A DNA stretch of 64,000 bases from Sphaerisporangium sp. TRM90804 (GCF_029846175.1 NZ_JARWAC010000005.1:62001-126000); one strand, 5' to 3'; positions 16,240 to 25,606 are shown, counted from the first letter of the stretch. Notes: generated by a model from the sequence alone, not told the origin. Numbers and translations: made by a program.

Positions 16240-16968
16240 TCAGACGCGCTCGACGTGCCGCAGCGAGCGTATCCCGTGTTCGAGATGCCACTGCAGGTAG
16301 GCGGCGACGAGCCCGCTGCACTCCACGCGGTGCCGCGGCTCGGAGGCGTCGGCCGAGGGCCAGTCGCCCCGGATGAGGGCGATCATGAGCCCGATCGTCT
16401 CGGCCGCGGGCACGGCGGACCCCGGCGGGCGGCACCCGCCGCAGACCACGCCGCCGGCGGCGATGGCGAAGGCCCTGATGGCCGGGGTCGAGCAGCGGGC
16501 GCAGGAGTCGAGCGCGGGCGCGTACCCGGCGACGGCCAGCGACCGCAGGAAGTAGGCGTCCAGCACGAGCCTGGCCTCGTGGCCGCCTTCCACCAGGGTG
16601 CGCAGGCCCCCCACGAGCAGCAGGAACTGCCGGAGCGCGGGCTCCTTCTCGCCGACGGTGAGCCGGTCGGCGGTCTCCAGCATGGCGATGCCGGCCGTGT
16701 AGCGGGGGTAGTCGGAGACCAGGGACTCACCGAACGGCCGCAGCGTCTCGACCTGGGTGATCACATCCAGCGACCGCCCGGTGTGCAGCTGCAGGTCGAC
16801 GTGCGTGAAGGGTTCGAGCCTGGCGCCGAACCTGGAGGTGGTGCGCCGGACGCCCTTGGCGACGCCGCGCACCTTGCCGGTGCGCTTGGTGAGCACCGTG
16901 ATGATGCGGTCGGCCTCGCCTAGCTTCTGCGTGCGCAGGACGACACCCTCGTCACGGTAGAGATTCAC
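16240..16968 (-). CDS. recO: DNA repair protein RecO
   Basis: 242 residues. The N-terminal OB-fold [42 protein letters not shown] is diagnostic, and a zinc site CARCxxP...CGGC lies in the C-terminal half. RecO loads RecA on single-stranded DNA with RecR in the RecFOR pathway. It is upstream of uppS in a likely operon. Confidence 0.96.
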   Translation of the reverse strand: MNLYRDEGVVLRTQKLGEADRIITVLTKRTGKVRGVAKGVRRTTSRFGARLEPFTHVDLQLHTGRSLDVITQVETLRPFGESLVSDYPRYTAGIAMLETADRLTVGEKEPALRQFLLLVGGLRTLVEGGHEARLVLDAYFLRSLAVAGYAPALDSCARCSTPAIRAFAIAAGGVVCGGCRPPGSAVPAAETIGLMIALIRGDWPSADASEPRHRVECSGLVAAYLQWHLEHGIRSLRHVERV

Positions 16969-17124
16969 CCAGCCAGTCTATGGACGAGAGGCCTCCTGGC
17001 GACGAATCCGTCTCGGTCAACCCTGGATGGCGTCCGGCCTCTGAACAGTCACTAAACTTTCCTCCCTGGCGACACCCCCCGAAGTTCGCCTCGGCCCCCC
17101 CGCAACGCTGCCTGAAAGGGTGAC

Positions 17125-18702
17125 ATGACCCGCGTGGTCCTGCTGGGCGCCTCGCCCGGCCCGATCGGTTCTACCGAGCACGTCCCGCCCGGTCGCCTGG
17201 CGCTGACGTCGCTCCCCGGCTCGCCCACCGTGCTGGGCAGGCTGTACGACCAGCTCCTCACGATGGACGCCGAGCCGCTGGCCGTCGCCCGGCCGGGCGA
17301 GGCCGAGGAGCTCCGTGGTCTCCCCGGCCGGGTCGTGGACTCCCCCGACCTGGCGGGCGACCTGCGGGCGGTCGCCGACGCGGCCGAGAGCGCCACGGAG
17401 AACCTCTTCCTCATCCCCGCCAACGCGGTGATCCACGATGAGCTGATCTACCAGATCACCAAGACCAAGCGGGGCGCGCTGGCGCTGATCGCCAAGGAGC
17501 CGCGCGAGGAGGACGCCGACGGCGAGCCGCTGCGGCCGGAGGCCCCCATCGAGGAGGCGGAGCCCGAGATCGGCGCCCGCTTCCACGAGGGCCTTCCCGT
17601 GCGCATGCGCGCCGGGCGCTCGCGCATCGTGTCGGTCGGCTCGGCCTACCACGCGGTCACCCGGCCGAACTCGGTGGCGCTCGGCCCGCTGCACGTGCAC
17701 GTCAAGCACGCCCCGGTGCTGGCCGAGGCGGCGCGCGAGCTGGCCGGCATGGCCCACCTGTTCGGGCCGGAGGACGACCTCGTGCAGCTGCTGGTGCTGG
17801 GCCTGGTGCGCCGCGGCGTCGCGGTCGGCCTGCGCGGCCGCAGAGACCTGTTCTACGCCCGGGCCGGCTCGCAGGCCGAGGCCGACGAGGCCGTGGCCGC
17901 CATGGCGGGGTACGACGAGGACCGCGCGCGGCTGAACAACGCCGTCAAGGGGGCCGACGGCTTCTTCACGACGTTCTTCGTCAGCACCTACTCGCGGTTC
18001 ATCGCCCGCTGGGCGGCGCGGCGCGGCCTCACGCCCAACCAGGTCACGCTGATCTCCATCGCGCTCGGCGTGCTGGCGGCGGCGGCGTTCGCGACCGGCA
18101 CCCGGGTGGGCGCGGTCGCGGGCGGCCTGCTGATCTACTTCGCCTTCGTGTTCGACTGCGTCGACGGCCAGGTGGCCCGGTACGCCCGCCAGTTCGGCGT
18201 GCTCGGGGCGTGGCTTGACGCCACGTTCGACCGCGCCAAGGAGTACATCGTCTTCGCCGGGCTGGCGATCGGCGCCACCGTCGCCGGGCAGGGCGACGTG
18301 TGGACGCTCGCGCTGGTCGCCCTGTCGGTGCAGTCGGTGCGTCACCTGCTCGACTTCTCCTTCGGCGCCGCCAACCGGCGCAAGCCGCCGACGCCGCTGC
18401 CGACGCTGGCGCTCACCGCGGCCGACGACCGCCCGCTGCGCGACGCGCTCGACAGGCGCCGCACCACCACCGCCCAGGGCGGCGTGCGCGGCCTGCTGCG
18501 GCTGTGGACCCAGGCCGGGCGGTTCCGCGCCGTCCACTGGGCGCGCAAGATGATCGTCTTCCCGATCGGCGAGCGGTTCGCCGCCATCGCGATCACCGCG
18601 GCTCTCTTCGAGCCCAGGGTCACGTTCCTCACGCTTGTGATCTGGGGCTGTGTCGCGTTCGCCTACACCCTGACCGGACGTCTCATGAGGTCGCTCGCAT
18701 GA
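17125..18702 (+). CDS. CDP-alcohol phosphatidyltransferase with N-terminal nucleotidyltransferase-like domain
   Basis: 525 residues. The first ~250 have a nucleotide-sugar-like alpha/beta fold of uncertain activity. The C-terminal half is a membrane CDP-alcohol phosphotransferase: the motif D-x2-D-G-x2-A-R-x8-G-x3-D-x3-D is seen as DCVDGQVARYARQFGVLGAWLD ending in ATFD. Several helices surround it. It would transfer a phospho-alcohol from a CDP donor, possibly in inositol-phosphate or phospholipid synthesis. A GAAAGGGTG precedes the ATG. It overlaps the next gene by 4 bp, so the two probably act together. Confidence 0.85.
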   Translation: MTRVVLLGASPGPIGSTEHVPPGRLALTSLPGSPTVLGRLYDQLLTMDAEPLAVARPGEAEELRGLPGRVVDSPDLAGDLRAVADAAESATENLFLIPANAVIHDELIYQITKTKRGALALIAKEPREEDADGEPLRPEAPIEEAEPEIGARFHEGLPVRMRAGRSRIVSVGSAYHAVTRPNSVALGPLHVHVKHAPVLAEAARELAGMAHLFGPEDDLVQLLVLGLVRRGVAVGLRGRRDLFYARAGSQAEADEAVAAMAGYDEDRARLNNAVKGADGFFTTFFVSTYSRFIARWAARRGLTPNQVTLISIALGVLAAAAFATGTRVGAVAGGLLIYFAFVFDCVDGQVARYARQFGVLGAWLDATFDRAKEYIVFAGLAIGATVAGQGDVWTLALVALSVQSVRHLLDFSFGAANRRKPPTPLPTLALTAADDRPLRDALDRRRTTTAQGGVRGLLRLWTQAGRFRAVHWARKMIVFPIGERFAAIAITAALFEPRVTFLTLVIWGCVAFAYTLTGRLMRSLA

Positions 18703-19418
18703 TCACCCACACCTCTCCCGCCGCCGCGACGCTTCCCGACCCCGACGAGGAGCGCCGCAGGGTCCAGACCGCCCGCCTGCTGGCCTACCGGGACGACGGG
18801 CCGCTCGTCGCCCTGCTGCACGGGCGGATGGGCCGCGGGCTGCCGCCCGTCCCCGCCTCCCTGGTGGCGCTGGCGGCCACCCTGGCGTTCGGCTTCAGCG
18901 GCCTGCTCGACGACGGCACCGGCTGGATCATGCTGGTGCCCGTGCTGGTCGCGCTCGTGCTGCTGGTGCCCACCGCGGCCCGCGACCACCTGGGCCGGTT
19001 CGACTGGCTGGTGCCGCCGCTGATCAGGGGCAACGAGTTCCTGCTGATCGCGCTGCTCGGCCTGGCGGCCGGCACGCCCACGTGGCTGCTGTTCGTGCTG
19101 GTCTACGTGGTCGGCTACCACACCTACGACACCGTGTACCGCACGCGCCAGGGCATCTGGCCGGCCGCCTGGGTGTTCCAGGCCGGTCTCGGCTGGGAGG
19201 TCCGGCTGCTGCTGCTCGGCGCGGGCGCCGCGCTGGGCGTGCTCACGTGGGTGGCGGCCGTCATGACGGGCTACCTGGCGGTCCTGTTCGCCGTCGAGAG
19301 CATCACGAGCTGGGTGGGGCTCGACAAGCGCACCGCGCTGTCCCAGGCGTCCGACGACCTGGAGGCCTCCCCCGAGGACGCCATGGAGCAGGCGACCGGC
19401 GACGCCGAGAAGGCCTGA
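18699..19418 (+). CDS. Membrane protein, DUF5941-like partner of the CDP-alcohol phosphotransferase
   Basis: 239 residues with four to five hydrophobic helices (LVALAATLAFGFSGLL, IMLVPVLVALVLLVPT, FLLIALLGLAAG, WLLFVLVYVVGYHTYD, LLLLGAGAALGVLTWVAAVMTGYLAVLFAVES) and an acidic tail. The start ATG overlaps the preceding stop (ATGA), so translation is coupled. It resembles the DUF5941 domain that in some actinobacteria is fused to CDP-alcohol phosphotransferases. It is likely a subunit or lipid-handling partner; no catalytic motif is visible. Confidence 0.75.
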   Translation: MITHTSPAAATLPDPDEERRRVQTARLLAYRDDGPLVALLHGRMGRGLPPVPASLVALAATLAFGFSGLLDDGTGWIMLVPVLVALVLLVPTAARDHLGRFDWLVPPLIRGNEFLLIALLGLAAGTPTWLLFVLVYVVGYHTYDTVYRTRQGIWPAAWVFQAGLGWEVRLLLLGAGAALGVLTWVAAVMTGYLAVLFAVESITSWVGLDKRTALSQASDDLEASPEDAMEQATGDAEKA

Positions 19419-19427
19419 GCCACCGAG

Positions 19428-19464
19428 GCCGCGGTCGCGGAGGGTGCCCCTCCGCGGTCGCGGC
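19428..19464 (+). terminator. Factor-independent terminator after the CDP-alcohol phosphotransferase operon
   Basis: A 17-bp GC-rich stem with two mismatches (arms 19428-19444 and 19448-19464) and a 3-base loop. It starts 9 bp after the stop codon and is followed by TTTC. Confidence 0.75.
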
Positions 19465-19535
19465 TTTCGCTTGTCACGGCCGCGCGGCCACCCCGGGATG
19501 TGTGCGTGCCGCGGCCCGGCTGTATACAGGTCAGC

Positions 19536-20006
19536 GTGGAGTTGGATGGGCTGGATCGTGCGATCGTGGGCGCCTTGGTCGAGGACGCACGTTCGACTTA
19601 TGCCGAAATAGGGCATCAAATCGGCCTGTCGGCGCCGGCCGTGAAACGCCGGGTCGACCGGCTGCTGAGCAGCGGCGCCATCACCGGCTTCACCGCGCGC
19701 GTCGAGCCGTCGGCGCTCGGGTGGACGACCGAGGCGTACGTGGAGCTGTTCTGCCGGGGCAAGACCTCGCCCGCCGAGATCGGCGTGGCGGTGGCCCGCC
19801 ATCCCGAGGTGATCTCCGCCTGCACGATCACCGGCGAGGCCGACGCGCTGCTCCACATCCGCGCCAAGGACGTGCGGCACGTCGAGCAGGTGATCGAGCG
19901 CATCGCCTCCGAGCCGTTCGTGGTGCGCACCAAGAGCGCGATCGTGCTCTCCCGCCTGATCGACGACGCCGCCCACGCCCGTGACGGGGCCTCACTCCTG
20001 CCATGA
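19536..20006 (+). CDS. Lrp/AsnC family transcriptional regulator
   Basis: 156 residues from the GTG at 19536. The N-terminal helix-turn-helix (LDRAIVGALVEDARSTYAEIGHQIGLSAPAVKRRVDRL) is followed by an AsnC/RAM ligand domain with CTITGEADALLHIRAKD. An RBS is weak. It sits 154 bp upstream of the DDAH-like and rocD genes on the same strand. The same three-gene-type neighbourhood (AsnC, DDAH-like, rocD) is known near rocDE in Mycobacterium tuberculosis, so arginine or ornithine is the likely effector and the next operon the likely target. Confidence 0.88.
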   Translation: MELDGLDRAIVGALVEDARSTYAEIGHQIGLSAPAVKRRVDRLLSSGAITGFTARVEPSALGWTTEAYVELFCRGKTSPAEIGVAVARHPEVISACTITGEADALLHIRAKDVRHVEQVIERIASEPFVVRTKSAIVLSRLIDDAAHARDGASLLP

Positions 20007-20160
20007 CCGCGCCGTGCGGGGGCGGCGCAACGGATCGCCGCCCGCGTGCTCCTGGACGCAATCGATCGGCGTGCGGACGCAAGCTCCGCGCCTGGCTCCG
20101 AGGTTTGCTGCTTTCTAGGCTGAAGTATCCCTGACCAGCCGTTTTCTGACGGAGTGATAC

Positions 20161-20961
20161 ATGGCGCCTAGCCGGCATTACCTCATGTGCCGTCCCGACC
20201 ACTTCGCGGTCGAGTACGTGATCAACCCCTGGATGGACCCGAGCGCGGGAGCCGACGCGGCCACCGCCGTCCGCCAGTGGGAGAGCCTGAAGGACGCCTA
20301 TGAGGAACTGGGGCACCGGGTCAGCCTGATCGACCCGGTCGAAGGACTGCCGGACATGGTGTTCGCCGCCAACGGCGCCCTGGTCGTCGGCGGCCGGGTG
20401 TACGGCGCCCGGTTCGCCAGCGAGCAGCGGGCGGCCGAGGGCCCCGCCTACCTGCGATGGTTCGTCGAGAACGGGTACGAGCCCACCATGGAGGCGATGG
20501 AGACCAACGAGGGCGAGGGCGACTTCCTCACCCTCGACCACGTGATCCTGGCCGGCACCGGGTTCCGCACGGCGATCACCGCGCACAAGGAGGCCCAGGA
20601 GTTCCTGGGCCGTCCCGTGGTGACCCTCCGGCTCGTCGACCCGCGCTACTACCACCTGGACACCGCGCTGTTCCCGCTGGACGGGACCAACATCGCGTAC
20701 TACCCGGGGGCCTTCTCGCGCGGCAGCCAGGAGGTGCTGCGGCACATGTTCCCCGACGCCGTGCTGGCCTCGGCCGAGGACGCCGCCGTGTTCGGGCTCA
20801 ACGCCGTCAGCGACGGCGAGAACGTGGTGCTGGAGGCCGACGCCGGCGAGCTCGCGCTGGAGCTGAAGCGGCGCGGCCTCAACGTCATCCCCGTCGACCT
20901 GAGCGAGCTGCGCAAGGCCGGCGGCGGCCCGAAGTGCTGCACCCTGGAGATCCGGCCGTGA
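20161..20961 (+). CDS. Amidinotransferase-superfamily hydrolase (DDAH / arginine-degrading type)
   Basis: 266 residues of the pentein fold. Visible active-site elements are LPDMVFAANGALV (Asp/Asn), GEGDFLTLDHVILAGTGFRT (Glu/Asp), DPRYYHLDTALFPL (catalytic His) and the C-terminal GGGPKCCTLEI with the nucleophilic Cys. Family members include dimethylargininase, arginine deiminase and arginine dihydrolase. It overlaps rocD by 4 bp, so a role in releasing ornithine or citrulline from arginine, with RocD taking ornithine further, is a sensible inference. A -10-like TAGGCT lies about 48 bp upstream. Confidence 0.85.
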   Translation: MAPSRHYLMCRPDHFAVEYVINPWMDPSAGADAATAVRQWESLKDAYEELGHRVSLIDPVEGLPDMVFAANGALVVGGRVYGARFASEQRAAEGPAYLRWFVENGYEPTMEAMETNEGEGDFLTLDHVILAGTGFRTAITAHKEAQEFLGRPVVTLRLVDPRYYHLDTALFPLDGTNIAYYPGAFSRGSQEVLRHMFPDAVLASAEDAAVFGLNAVSDGENVVLEADAGELALELKRRGLNVIPVDLSELRKAGGGPKCCTLEIRP

Positions 20962-22196
20962 GCGCGACGCGGAAGTTCATCGAGCGCAGCGAGCGGCGCA
21001 GCGCGCACAACTACCACCCGCTGCCGGTCGTCGTGCGTGAGGCGCACGGCGCGTGGGTGGTCGACGTCGAGGGCCGCCGCTACCTCGACTGCCTGGCCGG
21101 GTACTCCTCGCTGAACTTCGGCCACGGCAACCCCGCGATCGTCCAGGCGGCGCGGGACCAGCTCCAGCGGCTGACGCTGACCAGCCGGGCCTTCTTCCAC
21201 GACCGGTTCGCGGAGTTCTGCCAGGGCCTGGCCGACCTGTGCGGCAAGGACATGGTCCTGCCCATGAACACCGGGGCCGAGGCGGTCGAGACCGCGATCA
21301 AGGTGGCCCGCAAGTGGGGCTACGAGGTCAAGGGCGTCGCCCCCGACCAGGCGAACATCGTGGTCATGGAGGGCAACTTCCACGGCCGCACCACCACGAT
21401 CGTGAGCTTCTCCACCGACCCCGACGCCCGCGACGGCTTCGGCCCGGCCACGCCGGGCTTCACGATCGTGAAGTACGGCTCGGCCGAGGCGATCCGCGAC
21501 GCGATCGACGAGAACACCGTCGCCGTGCTGCTGGAGCCCATCCAGGGCGAGGCGGGTGTGCTCGTGCCGCCGCGGGGCTACCTGCGGGAGGTGCGGGAGA
21601 TCTGCACCGAGCGCGGCGTGCTGTTCATCGCCGACGAGATCCAGTCGGGGCTCGGCCGCACCGGCAGGACGTTCGCCTGCGACCACGAGGACGTGGTGCC
21701 CGACATGTACCTGCTGGGCAAGGCGCTGGGCGGCGGGGTCGTCCCGGTGTCCGCGGTGGCGGCCGACGCCGGCGTGCTCGGCGTGATCAGGCCCGGCCAG
21801 CACGGCTCGACGTTCGGCGGCAACCCGCTGGCCTGCGCCGTGGGCGCCGCCGTGGTCGAGCTGCTGCGCACCGGCGAGTTCCAGGCCCGCGCGGCCGAGC
21901 TGGGCGACCTCCTGCACGAACGGCTCCGCGGGCTGATCGGGCGGGGCCGCGGCGTCGTCGCCGTGCGCGGGCGCGGCCTGTGGGCCGGGGTGGACGTCGA
22001 CCCGTCGCTGGGCACCGGGCGCGAGGTGTGCGAGGCGCTCATGCGGCGCGGCGTCCTGGCCAAGGACACCCACGGCTCGACGATCCGCCTGGCCCCGCCG
22101 CTCATGATCTCCGAGGACGACCTGAACTGGGCCGTCGACCAGCTCGGCGCCGCCCTCGCCGAGCTGGCGGGCACGCCCGAGCACGTCGGCGCCTGA
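20958..22196 (+). CDS. rocD: Ornithine-oxo-acid aminotransferase
   Basis: 412 residues from the GTG at 20958 (GTGA overlap). Class III PLP aminotransferase: MNTGAEAVETAIKVARKWGY, GNFHGRTTTIVSFS, EPIQGEAGV, FIADEIQSGLGRTG, and LLGKALGGGVVPVSAV with the PLP lysine. The N-terminus (HNYHPLPVVVREAHGAWVVDVEGRRYLDCLAGYSSLNFGH) is typical of ornithine delta-aminotransferase. It converts ornithine and 2-oxoglutarate to glutamate semialdehyde and glutamate. With the gene upstream it forms an arginine-to-glutamate route. Confidence 0.93.
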   Translation: MSATRKFIERSERRSAHNYHPLPVVVREAHGAWVVDVEGRRYLDCLAGYSSLNFGHGNPAIVQAARDQLQRLTLTSRAFFHDRFAEFCQGLADLCGKDMVLPMNTGAEAVETAIKVARKWGYEVKGVAPDQANIVVMEGNFHGRTTTIVSFSTDPDARDGFGPATPGFTIVKYGSAEAIRDAIDENTVAVLLEPIQGEAGVLVPPRGYLREVREICTERGVLFIADEIQSGLGRTGRTFACDHEDVVPDMYLLGKALGGGVVPVSAVAADAGVLGVIRPGQHGSTFGGNPLACAVGAAVVELLRTGEFQARAAELGDLLHERLRGLIGRGRGVVAVRGRGLWAGVDVDPSLGTGREVCEALMRRGVLAKDTHGSTIRLAPPLMISEDDLNWAVDQLGAALAELAGTPEHVGA

Positions 22197-22200
22197 GCGC

Positions 22201-22236
22201 AGGGTGCGGCCGCTCCCCAGGGGCCGGCCGCACCCT
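22201..22236. terminator. Terminator hairpin between convergent rocD and phoD
   Basis: A perfect 12-bp stem (AGGGTGCGGCCG at 22201-22212 and its complement at 22225-22236) lies 5 bp after the rocD stop and 48 bp from the phoD stop. It can serve both strands. Confidence 0.75.
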
Positions 22237-22283
22237 GATCTCCCGTACCGGGGGATGGCGCCCGCCCTGCCCGGGCGGTCTTC

Positions 22284-23864
22284 TCAGGGGGCGAGCTCGA
22301 TGCGGACCAGTTCCTCGTAGTCGGGACGGGCGGTGTGCCAGCGCACCTGCGCGGACCGGCCGTCCAGGTCGAGCGTGGCCAGGGCGTTGGGGAACCACGG
22401 CCCGTTGGTGATCTTCCAGCGGAACGCGCGGCGCGGCAGCCTGGCCATGCGCGCCAGGACGCCGCCGACCAGGCTGGCGATGCCGAACGAGGCGACCACG
22501 TTGGCCAGGCGGACGACGCGGCTCAGCGGGTTGCGGATCGGCGAGCAGACCGCCTGGTAGATGCGCGTCGCGTCCAGGTCGTCCGAGGCCGCCCCGGCGG
22601 CCGCCAGGTAGCTGTAGTGGACGTCGCCCGACAGCAGCACGATCGTCGCCGGTGCCCGGCCCCGGCGGCCGGCGGCGACGTCGACGAGCACGTGGCCGAG
22701 CTGCTCGAACGACTCGCGGAAGGCGCCCCAGTGCTCCAGGTCGATCGCCTGGCGGATCCGCTCGGCCACCCGGGCGGCCCGCGGGCCCCACGCCCCGCCG
22801 GCGACGGCCTCGTTCCAGCTCTCGACGTCGAAGATGCCGCTGGGCAGGAACACCGGGACCGACGACCCGATGAGCAGGTGGTCGACGTCGCCGGTGGCGC
22901 GTTCGACGAACCAGTCCCACTCCTCGTCGTCCAGCATGCGGCGGTGGTCGGGCTTCAGCTCGCGGGCGCACCGGGTGTCCAGCATGATCAGGCGGGTCTT
23001 GCCGATGTCGCGGGCGTAGCTCCAGCGGGCCGTGGAGGGGTCCTGGTCGGCGCGCCGGGCGAAGGCGTCCAGGGCGGCGCCGCCGTCGGTGTCGGTGCCG
23101 TGGATGGCGGCGAACATCGGGTCGCCCTTGCGCTCGGACGGCGAGAGGTTGCCCAGGTGCTGGTAGACCCAGTACGCGGCGAGGGCCGAGGTGACGCGCG
23201 AGGGCCACCAGGACACCTGGGCGATCTCCTGGCGCCAGGTGTAGGAGGTGTTCCAGTCGTCGCGCACGTCGTGGTCGTCGAAGATCATCGCGGTCGGCAC
23301 GGTGGACAGCAGCCAGCGCACCACCGGATCGCTCCAGGCCAGGCGGTACAGCTCGGCGTACTCGTCGAAGTCGACGATCTCGTCGGGCCCTTCCTGCCTG
23401 CGCTCGTGGATGAAGTCGAGCATCTCGGCGGACGGCTCGTCGGCGTACACCTGGTCGCCCAGGAAGATGATCAGGCTGGGCAGGTCGTCGCCCTTCATCA
23501 GGCGCAGCCCGTACTCGCGCAGCACGTCCACCCCGTGGGTCTTCTCATGCGCGGCGTCGTGCGGGACGGTCGTCCGGCAGGAGCCGAAGACCACGCGGTT
23601 GAGCTCCTCCAGCGGGCAGATCTGGCTGTCGGGGAAGCCCTCCAGGGGCCAGACGCGCCGCCCGTCCAGCTCGACGGTGTACGGGCCGGTGCCCGCGACG
23701 TCCACGAGGGCGTAGTGGTGACCGTGCACGGTGAACGTGCGGTCGGCGGCGCGGGCTCCGTCCACCGCGACCGTCACCTCGCACGGTTCGGTCGTCTCCA
23801 CCCATATGGACGCGCTCGTCTCGTCGACGTAACGCAACATCGGCCCCACCAGCAAGTCGGGCAC
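22284..23864 (-). CDS. phoD: PhoD-like alkaline phosphatase / phosphodiesterase
   Basis: 526 residues from the GTG at 23864 (GGGGAGG upstream). An N-terminal beta-sandwich (about 1-95) is followed by the PhoD metallophosphatase core: FGSCR, FLGDQVYADE, AMIFDDHDVRDDWNTS and LLSGDVHYSYLAAAG. These supply the Asp/His/Cys ligands of the Fe/Ca centre. No Tat or Sec signal is visible at the N-terminus, unlike secreted PhoD, so this looks like the cytoplasmic subgroup. It hydrolyses phosphate esters; the substrate is unknown. A 13-bp palindrome precedes it. Confidence 0.88.
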   Translation of the reverse strand: MPDLLVGPMLRYVDETSASIWVETTEPCEVTVAVDGARAADRTFTVHGHHYALVDVAGTGPYTVELDGRRVWPLEGFPDSQICPLEELNRVVFGSCRTTVPHDAAHEKTHGVDVLREYGLRLMKGDDLPSLIIFLGDQVYADEPSAEMLDFIHERRQEGPDEIVDFDEYAELYRLAWSDPVVRWLLSTVPTAMIFDDHDVRDDWNTSYTWRQEIAQVSWWPSRVTSALAAYWVYQHLGNLSPSERKGDPMFAAIHGTDTDGGAALDAFARRADQDPSTARWSYARDIGKTRLIMLDTRCARELKPDHRRMLDDEEWDWFVERATGDVDHLLIGSSVPVFLPSGIFDVESWNEAVAGGAWGPRAARVAERIRQAIDLEHWGAFRESFEQLGHVLVDVAAGRRGRAPATIVLLSGDVHYSYLAAAGAASDDLDATRIYQAVCSPIRNPLSRVVRLANVVASFGIASLVGGVLARMARLPRRAFRWKITNGPWFPNALATLDLDGRSAQVRWHTARPDYEELVRIELAP

Positions 23865-23888
23865 GCGAACCTCCCCAGTCGAATAGCG

Positions 23889-23901
23889 ATATGAACCATA
23901 T
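23889..23901. promoter_or_regulatory. Palindrome in the phoD promoter
   Basis: ATATG-AAC-CATAT lies 25-37 bp upstream of the phoD start and 22 bp after the MarR gene stop. Its AT content stands out in this DNA. It could be an operator for the adjacent MarR protein, but no second copy was seen to support that. Confidence 0.35.
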
Positions 23902-23922
23902 GCACAAACTCGACCTGATGGG

Positions 23923-24354
23923 TCAGTCGTCGAGGGACCGGACCAGTTGTTCGAGCTCGCGCATGAGCTCCTCTGTGCGGGCCGCGCCGTAGGCGGCGAG
24001 GATGGCGCGGTGGTGCTCCGCGATCCCCGCGTCGAGGCGGCCGAGCAGCTCACTACCCCGATTCGCCAGGAAAACCGCTACTTTTCGACGGTCTGTCGGA
24101 TCATGGCCGCGGTAGACCAGCGCCTGGTCCACCAGCCTGTCGACGGCCTTGGTCAGCGTGGGGTGCGGCATGAGCGCCGCCTCGGCGAGGTCGCCCATCG
24201 AGTGCCCGCGGCCGTCGGCCAGCGCCTGGAGGATGCGCCACTGGTCGACCGTGACGTTCTCGCCCGACAGCGCCGCCGCCAGGGCCCGGTTCACGCTGCG
24301 CTCGGCCCGGCTCAGCAGGTAGGCGAGGGAGGAGCCAAGCCCGGGCGTCACCAC
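23923..24354 (-). CDS. MarR family transcriptional regulator
   Basis: 143 residues from the GTG at 24354, chosen because AGGGAG lies 6 bp upstream; an ATG at 24384 would leave only 17 bp to the divergent gene. The winged helix is VDQWRILQALADGRGHSMGDLAEAALMPHPTLTKAVDRLVDQALVYRGHDPTDRRKVAVFLANRG, with the DRR wing motif. Ligand unknown. It is divergent from the amide-utilisation genes and upstream of phoD, and could control either. Confidence 0.88.
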   Translation of the reverse strand: MVTPGLGSSLAYLLSRAERSVNRALAAALSGENVTVDQWRILQALADGRGHSMGDLAEAALMPHPTLTKAVDRLVDQALVYRGHDPTDRRKVAVFLANRGSELLGRLDAGIAEHHRAILAAYGAARTEELMRELEQLVRSLDD

Positions 24355-24401
24355 CGTGGGCTCCCTTCGTCCGTGAATGCGCATGGAGGATACTCTTCCA
24401 C

Positions 24402-25496
24402 GTGGCCTACGCCGCCCCGATGGTGATCGATCCGCTGGAAGCGCACCTGCTCAGGGCCGAGACGCTCCGCGTCGGCCTGGTGGTGCCGGTCTCCGGCGTG
24501 CTCGGCCTGCTCGGGCCGTGCGCGATCAACTGCGCGACGCTGGCCGCCACCGAGGTCAACGCGTCGGGCGGCGTGCTCGGCCGGCCGGTGGAGCTGGTGC
24601 TGGTCGACGGCGGGCGCGAGCCCGAGCGGGTCGCGCGCGAGGCGGCCGGGCTGGTGCGCGCGGGCGCCGTCCAGGCCCTGGTCGGCACGCACGCCAGCGA
24701 CGTGCGCGTCAGGGTCGAGCGCGCGCTCGGCGGCGCCGTGCCGTTCGTGTACACCCCGCCCTACGAGGGAGGCTCGCGCGACCGGGGTGTGTACTTCCTC
24801 GGCGAGCCGGCGTCCCGGCAGGTCGGCCCGGGCCTCGACTGGCTGGTCGGCCATCGGCGCGCCCGCCGCTGGTTCCTGCTGGGCAGCGACTACGTCTGGC
24901 CGCGCCTGGTGCACGCCTCGGCCCGCCGCCACCTGCGGTCGCGTGGGGCGACGGTGGCCGGCGAACGGCTCGTGCGGCCCGGCGCCGCCGACATGGGGCC
25001 GCTCGTCGAGGAGCTCGCCGCCGCCCGGCCCGACGCCGTGCTGGTCAGCCTCATCGGCAGCGACCTGGTCGCGTTCAACCGGGCCTTCGCCGCCGCCGGG
25101 CTCACCATGCCCCGGCTGTGCGGGGCGCTGGAGGAGCACGGCCTGCTCGCCATCGGCGGCGACGCCACGGGGGAGCTGTACGCCGCCATGGGGTACTTCG
25201 GCAGCGTCGCCACCGACGCCAGCCTGAGCCTCGGCGAGCGGTACACCCGCGCGTTCGGGCCCGAGGCGCCGCTGCTCAACGGGCACGGCCACGGCTGCTA
25301 CGAGGGGGTGCTGATGCTGGCGGCGCTGGCCCGGCGCGCCGGGTCGCTCGCGGTGCCGGCCGTCGAGGCGATCGCCGACGGCACCTCCGTCAGCGGCGGG
25401 CGCGGCCTGGTCACGCTCGCCGACCGGCATGTGCGGCAGCGGGTGTACGTCGGCCGCGCGGTCGGGCTGGACTTCGATCTCGTGACCTCCGCCTGA
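24402..25496 (+). CDS. Cytoplasmic amide/urea-sensor-like periplasmic-binding-fold protein (AmiC/UrtA family)
   Basis: 364 residues with the type I periplasmic-binding fold of UrtA, FmdD and AmiC: LRVGLVVPVSGVLGLLGPCAINCATLAATEVNASGGVLGRPVELVLVDGG, LLGSDYVWPR, CYEGVLMLAALA. Compared with the UrtA lipoprotein at 44946-46181 it lacks a signal peptide and lipobox. It should therefore stay in the cytoplasm, as AmiC does when it senses amides and controls amidase expression. A permease and an acetamidase/formamidase follow, supporting that reading. No AmiR antiterminator is present, so how it would signal is open. The GTG start has GGAGG 12 bp upstream. Confidence 0.75.
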   Translation: MAYAAPMVIDPLEAHLLRAETLRVGLVVPVSGVLGLLGPCAINCATLAATEVNASGGVLGRPVELVLVDGGREPERVAREAAGLVRAGAVQALVGTHASDVRVRVERALGGAVPFVYTPPYEGGSRDRGVYFLGEPASRQVGPGLDWLVGHRRARRWFLLGSDYVWPRLVHASARRHLRSRGATVAGERLVRPGAADMGPLVEELAAARPDAVLVSLIGSDLVAFNRAFAAAGLTMPRLCGALEEHGLLAIGGDATGELYAAMGYFGSVATDASLSLGERYTRAFGPEAPLLNGHGHGCYEGVLMLAALARRAGSLAVPAVEAIADGTSVSGGRGLVTLADRHVRQRVYVGRAVGLDFDLVTSA

Positions 25497-25606
25497 ACCC
25501 CGTCGGGCGACCGCCCTCATGACCTGGGCCTTCGGCGACGTCTCGCCGTTGTCACCGGCATGTAAAACTTCCATACGAAACCTTTCCGATTTCAAGGATA
25601 AAGCCC

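Noticed and set aside
25561-25580. GlnR box before the amide permease
   Set aside because: GTAAA and GAAAC occur but are separated by 10 bp, not the required 6.
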